Below, in pieces: positions 20,481 to 31,613 of a stretch of DNA of 64,000 bases. A program made the translations under genes and the position numbers. The notes under the pieces are model-generated. The model had not been told where the DNA came from. It worked only from the letters and a program-made list of their open reading frames with translations, and ran no database searches. Every line of letters begins with the position of its first letter. Position 1 is the stretch's first letter. Origin of the DNA: Globodera rostochiensis (taxonomy: Eukaryota; Nematoda; Chromadorea; Rhabditida; Heteroderidae); assembly GCA_018350325.1 (NCBI GenBank), contig JAEVLN010000032.1:496001-560000 (forward strand), read 5' to 3'.

Positions 20481-23400
20481 GCAGAACCTCTGTTTTGAAA
20501 CACCAATTTTTTAAAGATTTTATTTTCACATTTTTAATATATAATTTTGATTTTCATTTCTGGACAGATAGTATGAATAGAGCTTGTTTTTTTCCATTTA
20601 TTAGACTGACAAATTATGATTCTCGCTCGCTGTCTTTTCTTTAATTTTTTAAATAAAACATTAATTTATTTAACCAATTAGTTACAGAGGTTTTATATTT
20701 AAACAAGCTATGAGATTTTTTAATTTAAAAACTTTTACATAAATTCTTTTTAATTTTTATTTCTTTCAAACTATGATTTTTGCGTGCGCGTCTCTTTACG
20801 AGCGTCGTTCATTGTCCAATCATTTATTTATTAAGTTAATTTTTAAAATTGAAGAGATCAGTCATCCCATTCCATTGGCAAACTTTCCATTTATAAAAAA
20901 ACCCTTTCGCGAAAAAGATAAATTATACAGTTTTAATAATTCTCAACTGTTGTCCGTTTTCAATTCTTTATTCATTTATAACGTTTCTTTAAATCTTCAC
21001 TTTCTTTTATTTTTTTATTTTTAATATAAATCTTGACAGCTTTCTTCGATTTCATAATCCGCATAGTTTTTACACTGCATAAAATTTCAGTGTAAAATCT
21101 TTATTCAATTCTATTTAATCATTTTGTAGTTTTTATTCCTATTTTTTCAAATTTTTTTTCTCGCTAAAAACACATTTATTACTTCACATAAAGAAATAAG
21201 AAAGTTGCAATTCAAATTCATAATACGTACCAATCAGGGATGGGAATCGCGCAAAGTGAGGGCTACCATGCCACAGTTCATTGAATTGCACATCTCCGTC
21301 AGCAGCCACATTAATTTTATTTAACCAATTAAATTACTTAAAAAAGTACAAACCAAGAATATGTAAATAATAAACAATTTAATTTAAAATTTTAAAAGTT
21401 GGAAACTTTTGATAAATATTGAATTTATTTTTTTTAGATTTTACGTTTTTCATTTTAATTTTACAAATCTGTGGTCATGTTTAATAAATATTTATTAACT
21501 GTCTGTTAAATATTTCTTTTAAGAATTCAATTTTAATAAAAATAAATGGTGCAAAACTTTTTAACACTCAAACAATTTTTTTTATTAAGTTAGTTGCTTA
21601 GGTAATTGCTTAAATTTATTTTGGGCTTTAATTGTTTTTTATTTTTTAGATTTGGCATTATATTTTTTAATTTTGAGTTATCTTTTCTTTTTAAATTTTT
21701 AAACCGCAAATTGATAAGTTTTATTAATAATTTATCACTTAATTTCTAGCTTTCTGATCAATTTCCATTCTTGTAAAATGATATTTTATTTGGATTTACA
21801 TAATCTTTTAGATAAATTCTTTTTAATTTTTATTTCTTTCAACATAAAACAAATTGATTGATTGAGATAAGCTGATCAGATCCTTTCCGGATAAAATAAT
21901 CCAAACGTCGTCGGATCCACAACTTTCGTTTTAGACAGATCAACCAAATAAAGTGATCGTCCTTTGATAAAAAGATTTTGCGTCAAAAATGTCAAAATAT
22001 GCAATTGCAAAATGATCAAAAAAGAAAAAGCCCAACGTAACAACACCTTTTTTGAGCTAATTTTCCTCGAAATTTAATTAGACTAAAAATATGCAAAATG
22101 CATATGATCCGTTCCCTAGTTATAACAATAGTATAATTTTAATTATTTTTAATGATAAAAACTAAATTTCTGTCAGTATAATAATGCTCATAATAAACTC
22201 AAAATATGCGACATATCCCCCACAGACGCCTTTTGCTTAGAACATTAAAAAAAGTTAATTAAATAAAAAAAACTTTGGATTAAATTTGCAAACCTTTAAG
22301 TTACAACATGGTTCTTTATATGCAGTTGAATATAACAAAATTATTGCTTTTTAACCTAATAACATTGAATAAAATTATAATTGAACTTAAATTTCTGGGT
22401 TCCTATCTCCAATTTTATGAAGATTTGTATACAATAAAATAATGCTATTTAAATTTTCAGGATATTCACATTAATTTTTATTCAGGCTACATGATATTAA
22501 TTTATATTAATTATTTAGGCTACGAAAATGAGAAAACACATTTTTAATAAATTGAATGTTATTTATTTTTCAAGGACTGGCCAATTAGGTTTCAATAGCA
22601 TTGTTTTGGTGCTTTATTTTTATCATTTCTTATTTGGATTGTGTTATAATAATTTTTAAGGCTTTAAAGTTAAATCAAATACTTATATATTAAGAGATTA
22701 TTGGTACTGTTTTAAAATGAAAATATTGACCTTGGAATAATTTGTTTATGCATTTTTACAATTATTAGTTTATTAAGACTTGCCGTGGTAGTACATCGCT
22801 GCGGGCTAAATTACTTAGATTTTAATTTCCAATCATTTAAAAAAAAAAACAAACCGGCAGAACGATCGACAGAATAAGTAAGGTATCGACGGCTTCTTAT
22901 CAACGAAAAACTCTTCTCTTAGTTCGTTGTTTTAGGATGATTATCTAAATTTGCTTGTAAATATATGCCTTTCAAAATAAAGAAATATTTAATATCAACT
23001 TTTCGCCTTTTAAAAACTCAATAGCTTGGGTGTGTCAGTATTTTTTTAAATTATGATTTTTTAGCTATTCATCGAATGTTGTATAATTTCGTTTATTCGA
23101 CAAATCCTTCGTCACCTATTTTACAGTAATAATTTTAATACGACAATTATTAAATTTATTTTCGTTATTATTTTTTTACTTTATTTTACCGATATGGAAG
23201 ATCCATCCATTTCAGACCGGGTCTTGGGTCTTGACGATCATATCAAGAGAGATTTATAATAAAAATGTTAATGATTATTAAAATTTTAATTATTAAGTGA
23301 AGTGATAAATATTTTCTCAATGTAAATTTTCCATTTATACAAAACCCATAATTCACGAAGTTCATTATATAATTTAAATTTGTAATTACAATTCATTATC

Positions 23401-25841
23401 AATAATAATTTTCTGTATATTTTATTTTGACTGTGTTATATTTATTTAAGTTACTGATAGATATTCTTTGTACTGAAACTTCAACACCGTATTTTTTGTA
23501 AATTTTTTTAAATTTAGAATAATTGATGGTATGAATAAATTTTTTCTCATTTTTTTATTTATAAATTATTCTTGTTACTTTAATATACGGTGTTTAATAT
23601 ATTTTACTCGCGGATTTTTAACAGCTATTTTTCTGTGAGAATTCTTTTTTGTAAAATATTCAAATTTTTAGGTATGTATAGTTTATTTTCATTTAATGCA
23701 ATGCAATTTATTATTCAATTCACTCATTGCATCTGTGTAGCACAGGACGGGATTCCGGGTAACCAACCATAGCATATTGTTTATTTAACTTTAATATTTT
23801 TATTATAATTTTTTAAAATGAATATTACTTAAAAATTAGTTAAGTTTAATTTGATAATTTATGTAGACATCTTTTGACTTTTGTTTTCTTTCCTGTCATT
23901 TTTCTTCAATTGAATAATTCTAAAATTAAGTGATAACCTCTAGGGTGTTTTAATTTAAATAATATAATTTAAGCATGCTTTTCGTAGACGTTTGTTGCAA
24001 ATATTTGTTTTTTTTGCCAATTATTTTTAATTTTATCTTCCATCTAAATACCATTTGAATAGGTAATTTGACTATAATATGTCTTACTGCTATTTTAATA
24101 ATAAAATTATTTGCCACTCTACACAATTGTCAGACTTTCTATTATTTACTTTTTTGGTTTATTTTAAACCCTGAAAAATCTCTTTAAAAGTTTGCTATTT
24201 GGCTTTGACTTTTATAAAGCTCAAACAACGTCGGGAAAATGAGTTCAATTTTTTTTATATGTCTTGCGTAGTCTTTTAAATACAAAACAGGCAATTTTTA
24301 TTGTAATTTATATACCAATACTTAATAACCAACAAAAGTGTTGAATCTGAAAGGAATAATATGATCATAGTCAGAAAACTACTAAAAACTTTTCTAATAA
24401 ATTAAGCACATCTTAAGTTTAATAAATAAGTTATATTATAACATTAAGAAAGTAATTATTTTAATTAAAATGATTGTCTGTAACTTTACAAAATATCTAA
24501 ATAATATTTCTAAAAAATTAAAAGAATTAGAAAATTGATTTGAGGAATTTTTTCGACCTGGTCGGAGTTGGCAATGTTTTGATTTAATTTTTTGTGTATT
24601 TTCTAGATTTGGTTCAGGAATTATATGGGGGGGGGGGTGCCAAAATAAAAATGAAAACCCATAAAAATGTAAATAATTGAAAACCAAAAAATTTCTTATA
24701 GGAACTAATAAATAATATATTTTTACAAGTTCCCTAGTAATTAAAGAGAATTTTTTATTTAAACTTGTATTTCATTCAACTTAAATTGGCAATTTTAAGT
24801 ACTTGCTGTGCCTTGAGCAAAAGATTAATAGGCAAAAGCATGCAGAGTTTGCATCTTTAGCTCCTTTATATTTAAATTTCTAAATTACGTTTACTCATAA
24901 TAAAAAAATATTTTAATTAGTTAGCCTCTTGAATTGACTTATGATAAGTCATAATAAAGATATTTGAACAAAAGTTAAATGTAGATTTTAAATTACATTT
25001 TATTAATTATGTATAATAATTTTTTTCAAATAATTTTTTAAAAAATATTGCTTGGCAATATCATTTTATCTCATTATATGCATTTCCCTTTTTTGCGATT
25101 TTTTTCTTACACATATATTTATATAATTATTTTTTAATTACATTAGAATTCGTTTATATTATGTATTTAATAGGCAATGAATGTTTGAAATTATTCTGTT
25201 TTTCATTAAGACTAAATCAATAATTGGGACCAGTGTCAGTCACCCTTATAGTATTTAAGAGTTTTATTTGGTCTTAATTTATTGATTTCATATTTACTTT
25301 TGGTTGTTTTAATAAAATAAATTTATAATTTGTATAGATAACCTTGTGTAGAAGATTGCATACGTTCTAATTTTTCCAAAAATATAACAATTTAAACGCG
25401 TTAGCAAATTTACATTTAAAGACAAAACCTTTAAATATTTTTCTTTATTTTTGCATTTTTTTTAGGTTTATGTTTCATGAGTGCATTAGCATACTTTTTG
25501 AACTAATGGGTCTTGGACCTTCTTTTTAATGGGTTCTACCTGGTTTTGAAAGTTGATTATTGCTTGACTTTATGACTTTTATAATTTATGAAGTAAGTTA
25601 ATTGGAATTATATATTATAATTTGATGGTTTTTGGTTAACTGTTTTTGATGTTTTTTAATAAATATACATATATATTATTTTATAAGTGGTATGTAGAGA
25701 GACCTGAACAATAAGTACAGATTGGCATTTTGAGCGCTGTTTGAAGATGTCCTGTAAATATGATTTAATTGCACATATTTCTTCTAAAGCTGTTTTAATT
25801 TTCTATGATTTAAATAAATTTTATGGAATAATAGGATTTAT

Positions 25842-26395
25842 CGCATGGATGGGAATCGCGCCGAAAAAAAGCGATCGGCGATATGCAATTAAGCAAATTT
25901 TTTAATGCGATAGCGATATGCTAGTGAACTTTAAAATCCAACCAAATTTTTGGTCTAAGTCGTAATTTTCAAATTGTGGGGCAAGAAAAGTAACATCTCA
26001 ACTAGTGACCGGCGGGATCAGGATCCCGGCCGTGATTTCTCGGGATCCCGTTGGTTGGTCGGGATTATAATCGGGATTTTAGCTAACATCCCGGGTCGGG
26101 CGGGACCCGGCTCGACCAAATGTTCGAATAAGTATGGGCCGAAATTTGCTAAGCCCCATTTGTTAAGAAATTTGTTCAAAATTTGTTTAAAAAGTTGGGC
26201 TTTAGCGTGATTTTGGTGCTTTTTGGGGGTTTTGGTCAATATTTTTGGGATTTTTAGTCAATATTTCGTTTTAGTCAATATAAATTTCGTCCCTAATGGT
26301 AAAACCATTTCCAATGCGATAACGATATGCAAAAGACAATATTCCCAAAAAAGGCGATAAATATCGCGCGATAGCGATAGCGATTCTTATCCCTG
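25842..26395. mobile_element. hAT-like nonautonomous element
   Basis: Ends match as imperfect inverted repeats: CATGGATGGGAATCGCG on the left and, read inward, CAGGGATAAGAATCGC on the right. The flanks GGATTTAT (25834-25841) and GGATGTAT (26396-26403) agree at seven of eight bases, as expected for an 8-bp hAT target duplication. Subterminal DNA repeats GCGATAGCGATATGC-like words on both sides. The core (25997-26110) carries CGGGATCCCG palindromic DNA like that in the 5.6-kb unit. No transposase is encoded. Confidence 0.6.
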
Positions 26396-26403
26396 GGATG
26401 TAT

Positions 26404-28605
26404 GTGTAACACTTACGACGGCTGATGTACAGAAGCAGTGAGCCTGGAAAATAACGAACGGCCTGTATCAACTTGTTTGTCGACGACCAAGATTGCTCAG
26501 CTAAATTCGGCTTTTGCATATGTAAAAAATTAAAGAAAAAATGAATTTTATAATCTTACACTGGCAAAAATATTTTTAATTCAGAATGCATATTTTTTTG
26601 GTTTTATTATTTGTTTAAATTTTTTATGCAGATTTTTATTTTAATAGAAGCGTGACGATGTTTATTGTTTAAGATCCAAGAATTGTTTTAACCAATAATA
26701 ATATTAAGTATTAAATAATTTTAAACGCCATCATAAATTTACTTTTTCCATCGATATCTCTGCATTATTGTTCTCTTTATTTTACGCCATTAAAGATTTT
26801 TTTTGGACGATTTCCGATTCACAATATATTTTTTATTTTTTTCTAATGCGCATCTCTTACTTCCATGATGTTAATAAGTCATTCGGATTGGGTTTGTACT
26901 TGGCATGAAGATGGGTTTGTTCGGTTGGATCTTGGGATGTGTATTATTGACAAAATTCACTGAATAAAAAGATATTTTTGATATAAAAATTTTGTTTTAT
27001 CTTATATATTTTAGTTTTTAGTCTAATTGGAATATTTTAAATGGGTAAATTTATGCGATCAGATTGTCCTTTGAAAAAGCGCTTTCTACATTTAGAGAAT
27101 CTTTTTTTTTATGTAAAATGTTAATACATTTAATAAATTAATTACTGCCAACCGCGGTATGAACAATCGTAAAATTTAATGTTGGTTTAACAAGCTCAAC
27201 ATTTGGTTTAGTTTTAGCTGTTATTAATTATTTAATTTTTAAATAAAGATTTGGTTTAGATTTTGCTGTTGAAGATTTCAAGCCCTTTTCGCAGCATGCG
27301 TCGTCGAATCATTTTTCGAGAGGCCTTGGCGGTGTTTGTGGTGCATATATCGTGTTCTTCTAATTGAGTTAACAGATATTAATTTTTTGATTTACAACAA
27401 ATATTTCTCTATTATTTATCCTATTAATTTTCATTATTTTAATTCTGGTTTGAAGCGCTTTAATTTATTTACACATCCATTAATATATACTGTGGCTGTT
27501 TGATTATTAAAATAAAAAATAAGTAAAAATTAATTAAATGCTTTAAGTTTTTTTATTTTGCATGAATCTACGAGTAAATTTAATATTTTTAAATCGAAAT
27601 TTAAGTAAGTTTTAAAAAACCGTGTTTTAATATAAATTAATGAAAGAAACTATTAAATTTCCTGTATATTAAAAATAATAGTTTGTTATTTTGTTCTAAT
27701 TTGTAATATAAAAAATTTATAAGGTTTTTCGTAAATGTCTTAATTTTTCAAATAATATTTAAAGATTTATTTTATTTTTTATTATTATAAAAGACATATA
27801 TATATAAATATATTAAAATAATACTTTCCCATTCACTAAAGGAAAAAGTTTTACACTTGGTGTGCTTGTATTTGAAAGATTATGACCCAAAAGTAAACGT
27901 TTTTAATTAACAAACAAATTTAATTTTATTTTATTTTTTACTTTGCCAAAGAGATATGTTAATAATAGCCCGGCGAAAGGCTTACTGATTTTCTATGATT
28001 AGACTCGAAGGCGAATTCCTCTCCGTCGTCTCACGTTTGTAACGGTTCCTCTCTTGCTCTGCTGGTACCCACCACAAAAAAACGATCATTTTTTATTATG
28101 GTATTGATTTTAAATCCAAAAATATATAATTTAAATTTTTGATCGGCAGTTTTTTTAAATTAAAATATTCGGTTTATCCAATTATATTTATTAATAGTTA
28201 AAATTTAGCCGCTCCATTTCGAGTATTAATTGCAATAAAATTTTGAATAATAAAGTTTTTTGAATAAATAATTTTATTATGTTTGAGATTTTTAGATTTA
28301 ATGCAAATTTATTAACTTTGCACAGACAATTAAATTGATTATTCCAACTATAATTATTATCCGATAATTTAAGATGGTTATGGTATAATTTTCTTTCCAG
28401 TAATATTTTTACAACACAGATGAGTTTTTTGCGCAATATATTTCTATTATATGGTTTTATTATGAGTTGATTAAAGTATTATTGAAGCAAATCTCATTCT
28501 ATCTAGTTCTACATTTTCTTTGCCTCGTTTTTTCAATGCCATTTTATTTTTAAATACAATTTTGTTTTATCAACAATTTTAAATTGCTGTATATCCAATT
28601 TATTA
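26404..28605. other. AT-rich DNA with GC islands; no gene assigned
   Basis: Islands at about 27285-27365 and 27965-28075. The second looks most exon-like on the minus strand: from an AG at about 28061 it is open as ...EQERNRYKRETTERNSP... down to a CA|GTAAGCC donor at 27986/27985. Everything else is A/T-dominated without a recognisable feature. Confidence 0.35.
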
Positions 28606-31338
28606 AATAAATTTACCAAAATAAGTTATTATTTCTTTGAATACATTTTATTTAATGATAAATTCGTATTTTTATAATTTTTCTCATTATTGTTTTTAAG
28701 TTGATGTTTATACACATTTTTAGTCTCATACCCATTATAACTTATTATTTTTTAAAGTTTTTTAATAAAATTCTTCATTCACATTTAATATTATTATAAT
28801 ACTTATTAGCTTTTAATGCTTTACATCATTTTTTTATTTTATAATAAAATTTTATTATACATTCTCAGATTAGTGACGCGATTGAATTTTTCGTTGATTT
28901 TTTTTTGTTGTTAAATTTGTATTCAAAAGTGTGTTTACTTAAAGTATTCTTTTAACATTAATGTTTAAGCTTGGCCCGAGTTCAATTTTTAGCGATTATT
29001 TGTCCAAATTTTTTTTCACTTTTAAATATTTTTAGCTTTTTTTAAATAAATTACGATAATAGGCTATAGTAAATTAGCAAGAAAATTTATTGATAAATAT
29101 AATTTAAATATTTATAGTTTTTATTTATTTTTGTTTAATCTAATTTTTAAATAACTCTAACAGTTTATTTGTAATAACGGACCTTTTTATTTATCACTGT
29201 AGGTTTATTTTTAAATAATTTTAATTTAATTGGTATTTTGATTTTAAAATATTTCGCTATTCACGTTTTTTTAGTAATTAAGATGCTTTTTTTGTTATTA
29301 TTTTTATTGAATATTAAAGTGTATTTAAATAATTTAGTTATTTTCTGAATAAATTGCATTCGTCAAATTTTATAAATTATCAATAGAAAATAAAGGTTTA
29401 GCGGGGAAGTTTTTCGCCACGGAAGACTACAATATTTAAAAGCCGTTGTTTTAATATGAAGATGACATGTAACAACTAATTGACTAATTATTTTTAGGCT
29501 AAATGTGTTGTAAGTTTCTAATTTGTGGTTAAACGCTTTTTAGTACAGTGTGTAACAAAAGTATAGGGTCAACCGTTTTTTAGTGGTTTGAATACTCAGA
29601 CTAAACCAATCGAGCTGAAATTTTTATCACTGGTGGCCTTTACATAAATATTAAGATCCACACAGGAAAATTGGTAAGTGTAGAAAAAAATTTGTTTGTT
29701 TGTTTTTTCCCCTAAAAACAGGGTGTAACAAAAGTATAGGGTCGGATTTTGTAAAGACTAGAACTTTTTTTATAGGCATTTCAAAATTCCGAAAAAAATT
29801 CATGTAAGCATAACTTTTAAGACTGATCAAAAAAGATAATTGCACCAACTTGATCAAACACCTCCTTCATGGAGATCCGAAAACCCTAAAATGCACTTAC
29901 AAAATCTGACCCTATACTTTTGGTACACCCTGTTTTTAGTCCTGTGTGGATCTTAAATATTTATGTAAAGGCCACCAGTGATAAAAATTTTAGCTCGATC
30001 GGTTCAGTTTGAGTTATTGCTGTACAGAATTGCGACCAACATTAAATTTTTGATTGAATTTACTTAAGTAAAATTCATATTTTTGTACTGGTTTTAGTTT
30101 TTTATCATTTTATGAATCTTTCTTCAACCGAATTTCACATATTTTGAATTTAATTCGAATAAGATTAAGCTGTATTCAGTTTTTTGTTAGCTCACTTTTA
30201 TATCATATAACTTGAATGGCTATTTATTTTGAATTAACATTATTTCAAAATTGTGTTGTTTTTATTGTACTCTTTTAATCATTGATTTAAAATTATTCGT
30301 TAGGAAAAAATTAGTGGAACCTGTTATATATTGTAGAACAAGTAATTTAAAAAAAAAGAAATAAAAACACAAATATTAGGCTCATGTAAATAAAGGCAAA
30401 TGCCGTGTTTGACTTATAATTTGATGAGTAAATTTTTTTTCTACTAGCCTTTTCCTATTATATTAATTGATTATGAGTCTTTGCTTTTTCTCATTTTAAC
30501 AGTTAATACTTTAATCAATTTTGTTAATTTTTTTGAAATTTTATTTTAATTTATAACTTTTGAGTAATAAGTTAAATATGAATTCTTGTTTGGTTTAAAC
30601 TAATTATAGTTTTTTTATAATCTTTTTATCATTAACGTAGTCAGGTCAAAAAATCCTCTCATCTTGACTTCCCGATGAAACCACTCGTTCTGAATTTTTT
30701 GGCACGCAAATATTCATTAACCTTAACTTTTTTTATTTTGAAAAAACGTCGGTTCAAATAATTATTTCATGCATTTATAACTTAATTAATTAAATTAAAG
30801 TATCATTTTTTCACAACATTTTAAGAGCTAGTTTAATTTGTTAATAACAAAATACTTGGTCTAAATAGTCCAAGGTAAGAAATTGGATTGATAATCCATT
30901 TAAATAAAATGAGCAAAGCAAAACATTTGAGTAACTGTAAAAAGATTTATAATTTTATGCACTGTTTTAGCGAGGCGACATGTTGCTGCCATATTTTGGT
31001 ACTTATATAGCAGTAATTTTGTTATATTCTCTATGCCTTGGGTTACTATATACTTAAGTCATTTTTTATCATAAATTTGTTTAAGTTAATATAAGTTTTA
31101 TTTGATATATTTTTTTGTTTTTTTTTTGTTATTTCTTTTTTTGAAAACATTTGTCTCCTCTTTGCTTTGTTATGGAGTTGTATCATCAGCATAAACGTAA
31201 TGTCTGTTTTTTTTTTAAATTTATTGTTTGTTAATACTTCGATTTTATAGAAAAACTGTTTAATGATTTTTAACATTGATAAATATAAAAAACTAATAGT
31301 TTCAAAAATACACTCATATCAGTTCGCATGTTCATTTA
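28606..31338. repeat. Segmental duplication, left copy
   Basis: Collinear with 31614-34531, with substitutions and many indels. Shared landmarks include ACCAAAATAAGTTATTATTT, TTTTTCACTT, the TTGCGACCAA..TTGATTGAATTTACTTAAG block, TTTGCTTTTTCTCATTTTAA and ATGGAGTTGTATCATCAGCA. This copy carries a Tc1-like insertion and lacks several blocks found in the right copy. No gene is seen in it. Confidence 0.8.
29546..30022. mobile_element. Tc1/mariner-like fold-back element
   Basis: A TA dinucleotide (29544-29545) precedes CAGTGTGTAACAAAAGTATA, and a second copy of that word (CAGGGTGTAACAAAAGTATA) is at about 29718. The left 29583-29760 and right 29886-30022 are long inverted repeats, sharing for example ATTTTTATCACTGGTGGCC and AAGATCCACACAGG. 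The right outermost end is missing, so the element is truncated at GCTG before a TA. In the duplicated locus at about 32484-32574 this DNA is absent, so the element inserted after the duplication or replaced about 90 bases. No transposase frame. The open frame at 29651-29857 is incidental. Confidence 0.65.
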
Positions 31339-31352
31339 TTATTACTATTTAC

Positions 31353-31500
31353 CTAAGCCTAACGAACCTCAAGCCAGGGTGGCTTAGGCCTAAGCCTAAC
31401 GAACCCCAATTTTCTTGTTTCCAAAGGTCGTAAGCTAGGCCGCCTAACCCTGCAGCTCCCGTCACATAAATGATCTCTTGCTTCATAAGCCTAAGCTTTA
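31353..31500. repeat. Degenerate telomere-like TTAGGC/GCCTAA patch
   Basis: The hexamer GCCTAA or its complement TTAGGC appears at least five times in about 150 bases (for example GCTTAGGCCTAAGCCTAAC), in both orientations. TTAGGC is the telomere repeat of many nematodes. The patch sits exactly between the two copies of the segmental duplication. It is too degenerate to be an active telomere. Confidence 0.4.
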
Positions 31501-31613
31501 TTGAGTACTTTAACCAAAACATTACTACTACTAGTATATTTTCCGAAGAGCAAAAGTGTTCTTTATCGAACAGTGGCGCCTCTTCAAGTACCGTTATGGC
31601 ATAAATATTATTT

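Larger units (their letters stand above)
19251..25833. other. AT-rich DNA with scattered GC-richer islands; no gene assigned
   Basis: Long A/T-dominated stretches contain short GC-richer islands at about 19525-19635, 20000-20055, 20785-20815, 21230-21305, 21885-21950, 22785-22910, 23190-23255 and 23720-23770. Most islands are open in several frames, so coding strand cannot be chosen by eye. Examples: minus 21305-21233 ends at an ATTG|GTACGT donor; plus 23193-23258 reads MEDPSISDRVLGLDDHIKRD then a stop. A direct repeat of about 200 bases links 19678-19880 and 20272-20480. The island at 21235 begins CAGGGATGGGAATCGCG, like the hAT-type end at 25844. Ten Gs occur at 24628-24637. Confidence 0.4.

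Noticed and set aside
21885..21985. Kinesin-like motif (LYLVDL) on the minus strand of an island
   Set aside because: Only six residues match, the following conserved AGSE is absent, two other frames are open, and no canonical donor follows.
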